DNA from: Physcia stellaris | Lineage: Eukaryota > Ascomycota > Lecanoromycetes > Caliciales > Physciaceae | Direction of reading: 5' to 3' | Length of the DNA stretch: 64,000 nucleotides | Assembly: GCA_018902385.1 (NCBI GenBank) | Contig: JABSSW010000007.1 | Location: 62,001-126,000, forward strand | Shown here: in pieces, positions 37,054-48,054 of the stretch | How positions within the stretch are numbered: position 1 is the first letter of the stretch | Layout: each line of letters begins with the position of its first letter | Notes under the pieces: generated by a model | What the model was told of the DNA's origin: nothing | Databases searched by the model: none | Seen by the model: the letters and a program-made list of their open reading frames with translations, nothing else | Translations under genes and position numbers: made by a program

Positions 37054-37691
37054 ATGGCCGGTCAAAAACAGACAGCGCGACGGACAAGCACAGCGACCGG
37101 CGCAAGTAGGCGAGGACGCGGTGGAACTGGCGGTCGAGGTGGAAGGGTGGGTGGTAAACCGATTGCGCAGGCTAGCAAGTCTGCAAAGCGAAAGAGCAAT
37201 GGCGTCGCAAATGGTGAGTTGATAGCGGCCAGGAAACAACTTGAGATGTGCAGAAAGAACAATGCAGTCCAGAAAACCATATGCTGACTTCGCTCCATAG
37301 CTTCGGCACCAAAAGAAAGGAAACCACGTCGGTATAGGCCTGGGACACTGGCCTTGAAAGAAATCCGACGGTACCAGCGCTCCACAGACCTCCTCATGCT
37401 TAAGCTTCCCTTTTCGCGTTTGGTACCTTTCCATACTCTCCAACGTTTGAGGGTTCTGCTGACAAGTCGCAGGTCCGGGAAATAGCGCTGTCACTCGTCC
37501 CAGTGGGTGGTGATTCCCTCCGGTGGCAGTCGCAAGCCATTCAAGCACTACAGGAAAGCTGCGAGGCTTTCATGGTCCACCTCTTCGAAGATACCAATCT
37601 TTGCGCTATCCATGCTAAGAGAGTCACTATCATGCAAAAGGATATACAATTAGCCCGAAGAATTCGCGGAGCTTGGGGAGGGTTAGGGTGA
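37054..37691 (+). CDS. CENPA: Centromeric histone H3 variant CENP-A (Cse4/Cnp1)
   Basis: Three exons (37054-37213, 37301-37422, 37473-37691) encode 166 aa. The histone fold is clear: [36 protein letters not shown], then [18 protein letters not shown] and [22 protein letters not shown]-specific features are a loop 1 longer than in H3 ([13 protein letters not shown] against DFKSDLRFQ), W in place of F before the QS pair, and the C-terminus RRIRGxxGGLG, where canonical H3 ends in RRLRGERS. The tail starts [13 protein letters not shown], echoing H3 residues 1-11, then turns into an RGG-type segment ([16 protein letters not shown]). It replaces H3 at centromeric nucleosomes and seeds the kinetochore. 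Confident. Confidence 0.9.
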
Positions 37692-38246
37692 GCATATAAT
37701 GTAGGTAACGAGGCAAGAAGGTGGCGTGATGCCAAAGCCGATACGCCTCGATTCCTAGCTTTGGCCTCAATTTCGTGGGTGTGGGATGGGAGTACGCGTC
37801 TCTGCGACTGGAGGATCCGGGAAGTCGAGGAGTAGAGGAATTCGCTGGCTCGCGGCTGATCTGACATTTTCATTATTGGGGATGGGTCCGGTATCCTGTG
37901 ATTAGAGGTGGGAGAAGCATGTATGGCTCCTGTATGGCTCCCTGAGCTTCTGCCTTCATTCTGATGCGCTGCTACCTTAAGATAGATACAGGCGCATGCG
38001 AAAGCACAGAAACAGCTTCAAACGAGTAGTAGAGACAGATAGCTGTTGAGCCAGCATGCTGCTAATGCCGAAATACAACTTCCTTATGATAAGTAGCTAT
38101 AATACAGCTTGGTTCTCAAATCAAGTGTTCACCATGATCCTATTCTATACATAGTTTGTAGCTCGTTGGCTGGTCCCAAAGCTGATCCTTCTTCTCAGAG
38201 ACTTTCCTGACTATGATCCACAGTCAATTTTATACCTTCTATATTA
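37692..38246. other. Intergenic between convergent CENP-A and MAU2
   Basis: About 550 bp; 3' flanks only. Nothing else seen. Confidence 0.5.
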
Positions 38247-40687
38247 CTATATTGTTGCCTCTACCCTTTGCACAGCCGCTGGCAGTCCGGCGGCGATATT
38301 TCTTCCCTCCTGCTTTACAGCTTCAGCTTCTTTGATTCGTCCCTGGATCTCAAGCGTGGCTCCCAATACTCCAGCACTGACGCTCATCCACAGCTTGTCC
38401 ATTCCAATTTTGGCAGTAATGTGACTTGTCTTTGCACTCTTCTCGGCCTGTTCACCCACCACGCCGCTAAAGAATTTCCAGCTCAAAAAGGTAAGTGTCA
38501 TACACAGAAGCTGCTTATTGCCACAAGATTTGGCTGCTTGTAGTGCATACTGCAAGCACTGTTTCGTACGCACAATCGATTCTGGAGCGGATACCGTGGC
38601 GATAACAAGATTGTATGCAGTTAAGATGGATTTGTTAGGACTAGTTGCACAGAGAGGTTCTAGATATCCAAGCAGCGGAGAGATTGCGTCGAAATTCTGA
38701 GGCCGGGATCGAATGATGAGGAGAGTATTCAAGGCCGAAACAGTTGACAATTCAAGTTGTAGCTGAGATGCACTTGACTTATTAATCTCCGCTATAGCAA
38801 GTGACGGACTTTGGAAGATTTCCAAGGCGGAATCAAGGTTTCCAGTAGCTTGTTGTATAACACCCTCTAGGTACTGCGCGCTCAGCGTCAAATCATCCAG
38901 GTCAGGAAGGCCTAGTATGAGAATCAAAGCCTTGACGCGGCCAAGCTGATCTTGCGCGAGCGACCATGCCGTCCGTGTGCCTAGAATAAAAGCCAGATGC
39001 AAATGCATGAAGGCCTTCAGGAGTAGGCGCCATGAATGTCGCGAGGCTGCCATGTCAATTGTTTGCGGCACCTCCTCAGCTTCCTCACTGCGTCCTAGTG
39101 TAGGTCAGTATCGGTAATCTGCCGGGTCTCCCGAACCTACTGTCTTGCAGGCGAATACCCTCATGCAGCATATTTTCGGCTTTGTGGCCGTCGCTGTTAT
39201 TCTTGTGGGCTACACATATACCGGACAGCAAGAATCCTAGACCGTAGACATCATGAATCGGTATCCAGTCAAACACGAGATGCTGAGTACCGTCCTGCCT
39301 GTTACGCACAGCCCCGTTTTGGTTTCTGTGTTGTGTTCCTTTCGTGTGATTTATAGGGACACTAAGCGAACCGTCATCGGTCATTGATGGACTTTCACGA
39401 AGAACCTCTAGAGTCGCCTGCATAGCTTGCATTTTTGCTGTAACCTGGATGGGATCGAATCTTCGCAGAGTGCAGCAGAGGTCGACAAAGTGCGTCAAGG
39501 CAACTAGTTTTGGAGTACCACCTACTGCAGGATCAAGCTGTGAGCTTCTGGCAAGAGCAATCGCACGCTGCGCTTGCTCAATACTCTCAGAGCTATCGGG
39601 CTCTCCAAGATGTATCACTGCCTCTAGAGTCGTTGCGATGGCGCCAACGGCAGCGTCCCCGTATTTATGAGCAGTAGCGAAAATACTGCGAAGATGGCTC
39701 AAGGCTGAGATAGTTTCTTGATGCGACGAGCACTCAAGAGAGAGGGACACACGCAGGAACCGAAACGCGTACATCCAGGCCACATGCTGATAGCTAAATG
39801 ATGTTAGTGGTGTGGCATATATCTTATTGGATACTTACGCCTCTACATCCTCGATTAGCCTGTCCAAATATCTCAATCCCGCACGCACATTCCCTCGATG
39901 TAAGACTCGCGCCAGGAGATGTTGCATATTGTACTTAAGGTCGAAGTCACGCAGCTAGCATCTCGTCAGTACTCTCATTGAGTCAGCATGAGTATTTCAT
40001 ACTCTCTCACTAATGATGATCTATGAAACGATCAGCAACTGGAAGTAAATCGGCTACGAAACATTTTACCCCCTTGCTAAGCGCTTCTTCAGCATCATCA
40101 AGATTGTTGGTTTCCTCATGTAGAATAGTCGCATAACGCAACTGAATTCTGGCTTCTTGCAATGGCTGTAGTCTCCAGTGCTATTTCCAGTCAATAGATG
40201 GATCAAAAATTCAGCTGGTATTTCACGGACAGACCTTGAGCGTGGCTTCTAGACAGCTCAGTCCTGCAGCTATGAGCCTTTGATACTCAAGTATATCGGA
40301 CTGCCTTCTCATCAAAGCCAACACTGAGCCTGCTCCGTGGGCTGCTGCGAAATAGTCTTCTGCCAAAGACAGAAGCAGCATCTGGTAGTCCAGTGGTGGA
40401 GCAGTAGACAGTGGAGCACCTTCACTCACAGCTTTTGCGGTGGATGCACGATATGGTGAGGGAATTACAACTTGCACAGACTGCAGTTGTCTCCTTCCTC
40501 CCGGACTGAGATACTGGGACTCATCATGGTTATTTGCAAGATGCATAGGGTTGACGAAGTTGGTTTCTGTGTAGCCGCTCTGATTAATATTACTGCTACT
40601 CAAGGAACCTTGAAATTCATTATTGTTTCTTTCAACCTGTTTTTGAGCACTATTGACATTGTGTTGCGAAAAGTATTGGTCTGCCAT
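38247..40687 (-). CDS. Cohesin loading factor subunit Mau2/Scc4
   Basis: Five exons (40687-40235, 40180-40070, 39954-39839, 39793-39141, 39094-38247) total 726 aa, all GT-AG. After a Gln/Asn/Ser-rich leader of about 80 residues comes the TPR superhelix of the Mau2/Scc4 family: LSLAEDYFAAAHGAG, IQLRYATILHEETNNLDDAEEALSKG, then YNMQHLLARVL, and near the end SAGVLGATLEIQGRIKEAEAV. With Scc2/NIPBL it loads cohesin on chromatin. An insert of low complexity (about 39420-39300; NHTKGTQHRNQNGAVRNRQ) looks like a disordered loop. Family assignment is good. Confidence 0.85.
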
Positions 40688-40966
40688 GGAACATGCCAGT
40701 CTTTAGGATACGCTCCCAAGTAGGCATATACCTGTAGATGAAGATCGAGACGGACTAAGTACGAGTAGGTTTGGTCTTGCCAGCAATTTAACCTCGGCTA
40801 GGCGCTTGTTTCCATTTTAAACGCCAGTGTCTAGATCGAAGTCGAAGTAGTAATGATATCACCAAGAGCTCTGAGTTTCGAAGATAAACACTCAAATGAT
40901 CAATATTCCATGGTATTGTCTGCAGGTTTGGAGACATTATTGAACTCTTAGAACGCCATCATAGAA

Positions 40967-42712
40967 ATGGAACTTTGGAGGCTACTAGGCTACGCAAAAA
41001 CTACCTTTCATCACCATGAGATGCCCATCGCCTTTGAAAGCAAAGACGGAACAAAAACAGACTTGCTCAAGCTGGTCGAAGATGCGACTCCTCCCTGTCA
41101 ACTCAATCCATTCCTGTTCAATGGCCACATCCAGACTTTTTGGACTGCAATGAAAAGCCAGGACATTCCAATCTACTACAAACGTAAGATATTCGAAGCT
41201 GAAGATCGAGCTTATGCTGGTACTTTTGCAGTCGATTTTGTAGTGCCGGAAAACCAGGATGTGAATGAATTGCTGCCACCAAGGACAAGCTATTATAAAC
41301 CCCAAGAGCTGGATGAGCTTGAATCGTTGGATGATACTCCAATGCTGGTCACCCTTCACGGCCTGAGTGGCGGTTCTCACGAGATCTACCTTAGGCATGT
41401 TCTTCTTCCCATCATTGAAGCAGGGTGGGAAGCCTGTGTAGTGAATTCTAGAGGCTGTGCCAGAAGTAAAGCTACAACCGGAGTGCTGTATAACGCACGA
41501 AGCACTTGGGACATTAGACAAGTGGTTGGATGGCTAAGGAAGACGTTCCCTAACCGACCAATATTCGGTCTTGGATTTTCTTTGGGTGCCAATGTCCTGG
41601 TTAATGTACGTACCGTGTCTGAGATCCGTAGAGCAAGGATTCGAGTCAGTGTATGGATACTGTGTTGTTGATTGTCTTTCAGTATTTAGGTGAAGAAGGC
41701 CCTAGCTGCCTCCTGCAAGCTGCAGTAGTCTGTTCGTGTCCATGGAATCTGGACGTTTCCAATCATGCGCTTCAACGCTCGTGGCTAGGGCGCGAGATTT
41801 ATTCAAGAGTAATGGCTTCGAGCTTGAAAACGGTCTTGCAAAAGTAGGTTCTTCATTGATCAGAGGGCTTGCGGCATGTCATACCTAAGTCCCTTTCAGT
41901 CACAAAAACATCATTTCCAGCAACTCACGCGTTGATGTTGAGAAAGTCTTGCGTGTTCGATATTTGCATGAATTCGACAGGTAATCCATCCACCCATGTC
42001 ATGACAGTATGGCTCTAATCAAAGCATGGCTTAGAGAACTTCAATGCCCGACTTGGTAAGTTTTAGCCGAACATTTCCCCAGAGCAATCTCCTCTCTTCC
42101 TAGAGCTTCAACAAATGTCTGCACAAGCTCTCTGCTTACGCTTAGCTCACAATAGAAATGCTTACTTGGAAATTGATTAGGGGATACCCAACAGTAGGCT
42201 CCTATTGTCAGTCCGCGCTCTTTGTTGTGCGAAGGTCTCTGACTGGGAATGATAGATCGTGATGCTTCATCGACGGACTCACTCTTAGCTGTTAAAATAC
42301 CTCTGTTCGCTTTGAATGCAGAAGATGATCCGGTAGCTGCTGACAATTTCTGATATTGGTCTCAGCTAACACAGAGTAGATCGTCGCCAAAGAAGCTCTT
42401 CCATTTGATGAAATCAGGAAAAACCCTTACACGGTGATGTGTTCAACCACTCTAGGAGGACATTTAAGCTGGTTTGAGAGTGGCGGTGGAAGATGGTTTG
42501 CAAAACCTGTGCGTTGCTCTTTGGCCATGTTCGAAAAGGCAAGACTAATTGCTTAATAGGCCAGCCAATTCTTGATCAGCATGGCGAAAGAGGTCGAATC
42601 AACCATATCCAACACGACGAGTGAAAGTATTCCACTTTCAAGCTCTGAAGATGCGAATAAAGCGCTCCGGTTTGAACCTATGCGCCGGAAGCTCTTGATG
42701 GCACAAGAATAG
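40967..42712 (+). CDS. Alpha/beta hydrolase, Eht1/Eeb1/YheT-type esterase
   Basis: Eight exons (40967-41605, 41683-41843, 41900-41980, 42035-42055, 42181-42206, 42256-42332, 42380-42508, 42560-42712) give 428 aa; two exons are only 21 and 26 nt. Blocks of the AB-hydrolase-4 (YheT/ABHD1-3) family: [13 protein letters not shown], the oxyanion strand [18 protein letters not shown], nucleophile elbow GLGFSLGAN (Ser in GxSxG), acid-site ALNAEDDP and catalytic His in [11 protein letters not shown]. Yeast members make and hydrolyse medium-chain fatty-acid ethyl esters; others act on glycerolipids. Catalytic triad Ser-Asp-His is complete. The last exon, ending [13 protein letters not shown], stops 48 bp from the convergent LOC1 stop. 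Confidence 0.86.
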
Positions 42713-42760
42713 GATGAGCCTGGTTTGACATGCACAAGATTAGATATTATAGAGCTGCTC

Positions 42761-43431
42761 TCATGCGAATGATACCCGCTTGCGATTAGCTTTACTTGCT
42801 TGCTGACTCTCTTGATGCTTCGCTTGAACACCGTTGAGGTCAACTTCTGGTCTTCGTTTCCGTTTGCGTCGTAAAGAGTCTTTTGTCTCGTCCTGTCGAT
42901 AGGGTTAATCCAGTGGTGTCTGCTTGACCAACGTGTAACACTGAAGACCTTACGTACCAGCTTCAGTTTTCTCTGTTCCTGTTTGGCTTCAGCCTCCTTC
43001 TGTCTAGCCTCTCTGATCTCTTCCATATGACGGCTTTTCATCATCTTGCTCTCTATTTGGCCTTCCTTGCCCGCATTGACAATAGCTAGAATAGCCATCA
43101 TACTTTCCTATTGGCCATGTCAACCATTCTCAGTTGTTCCGGTACAATGCGCGGTAGATGTGTTGCTTACCTGGTCGTCCACAAAATTTTTACCCTTCTT
43201 TTTGCCTTTCGGTTGATCAACACCAACAGGTACGATCGTATTGAGCTTAGGTACACCAAGCTCTTCGGCTGAATAGACCTTTCGCTTCTTCTTTACCGAG
43301 CCCATCTTGGACTTTGTTTTCTGCTGGACAGGTGGTGTGGGCTTGCCTCGTCTCGAGATCTTGTTCTTTGAGTTTGTGTTGCCGACCTTGGTTGCTACAG
43401 ACTTCTTCCGAGAGCCATTGAGAGGAGCCAT
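42761..43431 (-). CDS. LOC1: Ribosome biogenesis / mRNA localisation protein Loc1
   Basis: Three exons (43431-43171, 43107-42958, 42892-42761) encode 180 aa. Very basic throughout: starts [16 protein letters not shown], holds the family block [19 protein letters not shown] then [20 protein letters not shown], a coiled helix of [14 protein letters not shown], and a basic C-terminus [11 protein letters not shown] ending KRVSFA. In yeast, Loc1 is a nucleolar RNA-binding factor for 60S assembly and for ASH1 mRNA localisation. The spliced end is well supported: without the second intron the frame runs into a low-quality extension. Confidence 0.86.
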
Positions 43432-43841
43432 GTCTTTTATATTACCGCCTTGCCTACTTGAACTGTCAGAAGAGCTACGGCGTACGCAGTACCCTACAAG
43501 TCGTTGTGCACAATTGGGCTCGGCTTGGTACAATATCCGTAGTATAAAGTGTTTTATTACGGAGTGGGGCGAGTTTGTTGTTAAATACAGTAGTTCTACC
43601 TTATCGATAAGACGGAGCCACCCGAGCAGTCACTCACGATGCCACATGCTTTTACTTCCCCAGAGCACTCGGAGTGTGAAGCAAAGCTCACTTCACGGCC
43701 AAATCCTCCCTGTCCTACAGATAAGCAACCTTCACCCTGCAAGATTTGGACTAGATCGCTTTCAAGGCGGCTTTGTCGCTACCACAAGGTACTTATCATT
43801 TCGAAATCCAGTCTCCTTGCTATTGGCTCCCTAGCTAAAAA
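43432..43841. other. Divergent promoter region, LOC1 and FCP1-homology gene
   Basis: About 410 bp with no separate gene seen. Confidence 0.5.
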
Positions 43842-45380
43842 ATGGAAATCATTCAGAGATACAATGCGGGATCCAGACCCTTTGACGCAGCTACGCTGGA
43901 CGACGATGTTTCCAAACACTTGAACATGGACAACATGGATACCTTGGGCCTCGAAAACTTGACCGTTCAAAAAGGAAAAAAAGGGCGATCTGCGCGGCGT
44001 CGCGCACGACTTCGGGCAGATCGAAGCGCTGCGCATGGCACACATACAGAAGATGGACTTTGCCAAGGGCGATCTCTGGACAACAATGCACTCAGCGCAG
44101 CCCAACAGCATCCCGGGTCTTCAAGTACCTACAGAGCGCAGAAACCCTCGAGTACTACAAATGCTCGGACTCAGTCAGGTGATATACCTGGTCTCATTAC
44201 AAAATCCCTTAGCAGACCCGCATTGTCAGCAAATCCTCGGTCCGAGGAAGTTGTCCGGACCATCCCAATTCCACCGTCAGTTCCCGCGTTGGGTGGAGTG
44301 CCTCCATTGCGTATTGACAAATGGCACAGATATAACAGAATCCCAAAGTATCACGCGTTATCTGTTCCTCCTTTGGGTCGGCCGGTAAAGCCGCAGCCCT
44401 CCGGTCCGATCGCGACAGCGATATCTCATGACGCTGACCGCTCACCAAGACGAGCATCCATTTTGCAATCAGAAGTAACTGCGCTAAGCACCTTGCATAG
44501 CGGCACACAGCCTGAGCAGAAGGGTCCTAATTTACGGGGCCGCGATTTCCACTTGTCCCAACATGACAATTCTACCGTGGAGGTGTCAGCGCAGTGTACG
44601 CTTCAGTCCTCAAGCAAGCCCGGCAATATCACTACACCTCATTCGAAGAAACGAAAGCTCGTCTCCGGCCCAGTACCGACAGCTGACTACCTCTCTATCG
44701 CCGAAATTGCTCCCAAGGTCGCTAGTAGACCCCAACATCTTCTCCTTGTCCTAGATCTCAACGGTACCCTAATCTATCGGCAAAAGGCTAGCTCAAGTTA
44801 TTCACCGCGGCCCTCACTACAGCTGTTTCTGGATTACTGTTTTGCAAACCATTCAGTCCTGGTTTGGTCCTCGGCTACGCCGCCAAATGTTCGAGCCGTG
44901 TGCTCACAGATTTTCCCTCAAGTGTACCGCCAAAAGCTTCTGGGTGAATGGGGCCGTGATACGCTTGAGTTAACGAGTGATGAGTACAAGGCCAAAACTC
45001 AAGTGTACAAGCGCCTGGATCGGATATGGGATGGTTCTGCTCTTCACTATGCACATCCCGACGCTGACAATGGTAGGCGCTGGAGCCAGGCTGATACATT
45101 GCTGTTGGACGACAGTTTGATCAAAGCACAGGCACAGCCTTTTAATCTGGTCCAGATCCCAGAGTTCACGCGCGAAGGCCGGGATGGCCAGCAAGAAAAG
45201 GAACAGCAAGTGCTACAGCAAGTAGTAACTTACTTAGAAATAGCAAGGATGTATGAAAACGTCAGTGCTTTTGTAAGAATGAAGAGATTTGTGATTGGAG
45301 CAAGTCCGCAACCAGAGTGGATGAGATCCCCGAAGACTGGAAACGATGAGATAAATGATGGGGGATTGAGGGCCAGCTGA
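43842..45380 (+). CDS. FCP1-homology (NIF) domain protein, atypical DLNGTL motif
   Basis: Single exon, 512 aa. Residues 1-300 are basic and Ser/Pro-rich, probably disordered (GKKGRSARRRARLRADRS near 45-62; KKRKL near 270). The C-terminal half is an FCP1/SCP-like HAD fold: LLLVLDLNGTLIYR near 305, VLVWSSATPPNVRAV in the middle and the DTLLLDDS acidic motif near 425. Canonical phosphatases carry DxDGT(L/V); here the second Asp, the general acid/base, reads Asn, so activity may be lost or altered, though similar DLNGTL proteins are widespread in fungi and plants. A nuclear role is inferred from basic motifs only. Confidence 0.8.
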   Translation: MEIIQRYNAGSRPFDAATLDDDVSKHLNMDNMDTLGLENLTVQKGKKGRSARRRARLRADRSAAHGTHTEDGLCQGRSLDNNALSAAQQHPGSSSTYRAQKPSSTTNARTQSGDIPGLITKSLSRPALSANPRSEEVVRTIPIPPSVPALGGVPPLRIDKWHRYNRIPKYHALSVPPLGRPVKPQPSGPIATAISHDADRSPRRASILQSEVTALSTLHSGTQPEQKGPNLRGRDFHLSQHDNSTVEVSAQCTLQSSSKPGNITTPHSKKRKLVSGPVPTADYLSIAEIAPKVASRPQHLLLVLDLNGTLIYRQKASSSYSPRPSLQLFLDYCFANHSVLVWSSATPPNVRAVCSQIFPQVYRQKLLGEWGRDTLELTSDEYKAKTQVYKRLDRIWDGSALHYAHPDADNGRRWSQADTLLLDDSLIKAQAQPFNLVQIPEFTREGRDGQQEKEQQVLQQVVTYLEIARMYENVSAFVRMKRFVIGASPQPEWMRSPKTGNDEINDGGLRAS

Positions 45381-45911
45381 TGCATAGCTACGATGTTGAT
45401 AACAATCGGAACATAGTAGATATGCATATTCCCTAGGTCTGGACGATCATGTAATCTTCGTTGGTACGAAGTATGTTCAATGGTAACGTGTCATTATCGC
45501 TCGTCAATACTGCACGTTCTCAATTACACTCAACAGCATAGGAATTTGATGTCTATCTTTCTAGCCGTGCGGTGCGAATATCTTTCATCGCCTGGCTTGT
45601 AGGAGTGTTTGGCTTTTGACGAGTCTTGATGTGAAAAGATCTCAATGCACGTCTTCGGATGAGTGGATCATGGATGATAAGAGCTAGCTTGACAACGTGA
45701 TCAAACTTTTAAACATCGAATTAAGTAGTTATGGAATAAGAATGGTGAAGTTTTGAAAACAGAGAATGGATTGGAATGTTGATCTACGATGTGAAATGGC
45801 ATGCCACAGAAACCCTCGAATTCTTCCTTAGACGGTGTACGAGCCTCACGTGTAGAACACAAAAAGATAGAGCCCAGATGCGGTATAAAGAGTTGCCTGA
45901 ACGAATAAAAT
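45381..45911. other. Intergenic between convergent genes
   Basis: About 530 bp, AT-richer than the neighbours near 45480-45780. No gene seen. Confidence 0.5.
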
Positions 45912-48054
45912 TCATCGTCCGTTCAAGTATCGTGCCAACCGAATAGGCAAAGTTCCAGTGGCCGTTCTTTGCCCAGTGATAACCTCAGTAGCAGCTTCCA
46001 ACGCTCCAGAAGTATACTCATAACAGCAAACCTCCCACCATCCCTCCAGAGGCTTTCTCAAATCGCGTGGGTCACCAGCAGCGAGTGCTATTTTCCTCGT
46101 TCTCTGCTCTCCGGGCCGTGCTTCACGCGCTCGTATACGATCTTGAACCGTGCGGACGAACTCCATCTGGCTGTCCACAAAAGCGCTACTTGTATTACAC
46201 AGGACCAAGACCATTGCTGTGGCTCGATCTAGGAATGCAGCGTGGGTACTCGTGACACCCGCAGAAAGGGTATATGGTACGTGCCGAGTTCGGTTATGGA
46301 AGCGAGCGATCGCGCGGCCGAGAGGCTCAAAAGGATCTGCGGTTCGCGCGTTGTTGGGCCCAGGTACAGGCGGCACGCTAGGTGTAAGCAGCAGAAGTAC
46401 AGAGGTCGCTGGTAGGTTCAGTAGGGGTGAAGGGCCTGCAGAGAGCGTTGTAATGGCGGCACGATATGTGTCTCGGATAAGATTCTGGTGTTGCTGTACA
46501 AGAGCGAACGGATCCATAGCCTGTTCAGGACGTACCCTCCTCGCTGCAATTTCGGATCTAAAGAGCGACAATCGGTCGGCTGCAGCATTCAATACTGACA
46601 TTGGCAAGGTTGGACTTCCGGCGGCGGCATATATCGCTCGGATGCTTTCCTTTTGAGTGTCAGGATCGGTTGACAGAAGGACGACATCGCTGCCGGATAG
46701 CAATGTCCTCAAAGGAGTATGCTTCGCACATGATTCTACGTCTGTGCCTAGACGGGAATTACTAGCCACAGTAATGGGTGCTCTGCAGCCAAGGCCATCT
46801 CGGAGTAGTCGTTGAATAACAGTCTGGAAGGCTCGTCGTGCAGTATTGGGGTCTTCATAATCGGTAATCGAAGATGTCAAGAGTAAAGTTTCGAGTGAAC
46901 GTGTTTCTAGGAGGCGTTTTATAGGGTATATCTCACCACGCTCCAGGAGATCTGCAGTGTCTGCTGCCTCACCGTCGATGGAACGGTAGACTTCCTGGAT
47001 GGTGGTAGCTAAAGTAGCTTCTGCGCAAGTGATGACACCCGTACTCCTCAGCCCTTCGAGAAAAGCCTGCGCATGTTGACTGACGGTTTCCGGATCGTCA
47101 CTGAAGTTCTTTGCCGTATCCAGTGGTTCGGTAAGCTCGTTTATGGACTCGAGGATGGGCGCTAAGCTCCAATTGACGCCGACAGAGACCAACTCTCTAC
47201 CTAAGGCTTGACCAATGGTGGATGTGTTCGACCGTGAGTGTCCAGCACCGAGGGTGAGTGGGCTAGGGAATTGGCTGATCTGTTTTTCAAGACACCTTTA
47301 GCATTGCATGTACTGTTTTCCATATGAGATTTCGGCGAAGCACGCAGCAGCTGCAAAAACGAGCCTCAGGGATAAGCTCATGATATCAACAGCAAGCGGA
47401 AGATGTCATGTCTGCCCTAATTCCAGCTGTAGTAGGTGTTCGGCATAGAGCACGGAGTACCAGTACAACATTGCCGATACCAGAGAGGGTCAATTGGCCC
47501 AATTAAAGTATAGAGTTCAAATAGAGGCGGTAGGCCTTACCACATCACTGCCTTGTTCGACGCCAATTGAGAACGGTTGAAGGCCTTCAAAGCAGCTTGC
47601 AATGTCTCGAACCAACCGAGAAGCTTGATTGGCATCTATTTGGGCGTTCAGTGATCATTTGACCACAGCGCGCTGACCAAATGACACATCTTCAGGTTGT
47701 GTACCTGTGAAATTCGAAGCATTCAAAAGCACACTGGCAACACCAAAATCGCTGATGAGAGTCTGCACAGCTGCGATTTGAACAGGGCCGGTGAAGGACG
47801 TGATTAATCGCTGGCCAATGGCCCTACCGTGACGGCGTGTCAGATCATTCAGCGTGAGTGATGGTATGAAGTCTGGCGGAACAATGGACGGGAAAAGGGG
47901 TACAGTACCGTTTCTGGCGGTCATCTTGGGGGGACCCATCGGTGAAATGAGCCAAGTCGCAGCACTGTTCCTCCTTATCTGCATGTTAGATCCAGTAACT
48001 AAGCTGGTCTGCGGCAATCTTGGGCCCTAGCTTATCTGGACTCACCGAAGCCAT
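45912..48054 (-). CDS. Glycoside hydrolase family 3-like protein, probable pseudo-enzyme
   Basis: Exons 48054-48046 (ATG GCT TCG, doubtful), 48008-47705, 47635-47541 and 47279-45912 total 591 aa and keep frame. The N-terminal half follows the GH3 beta-N-acetylglucosaminidase barrel (IGQRLITSFTG, then SDFGVASVLLNASNFT, PFSIGVEQGSD, ISQFPSPLTLGAG, LVSVGVNWSLAP). However, the KHFPGHG acid/base motif is replaced by ITCAEATLATT, and the nucleophile block V(T/S)DDLxM reads ITVASNSRLG. Both catalytic residues therefore appear absent. The C-terminal domain continues into a GH3-C-like fold (VLLLLTPSVPPV, then TGTLPIRLARYLNG). Some fungal relatives have this form; a lost enzyme with a binding or regulatory role is my inference. 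The first short exon is uncertain. Confidence 0.7.

Noticed and set aside
37677-37689. Second TTAGGG-like motif
   Set aside because: It is the coding sequence for the GGLG end of CENP-A.
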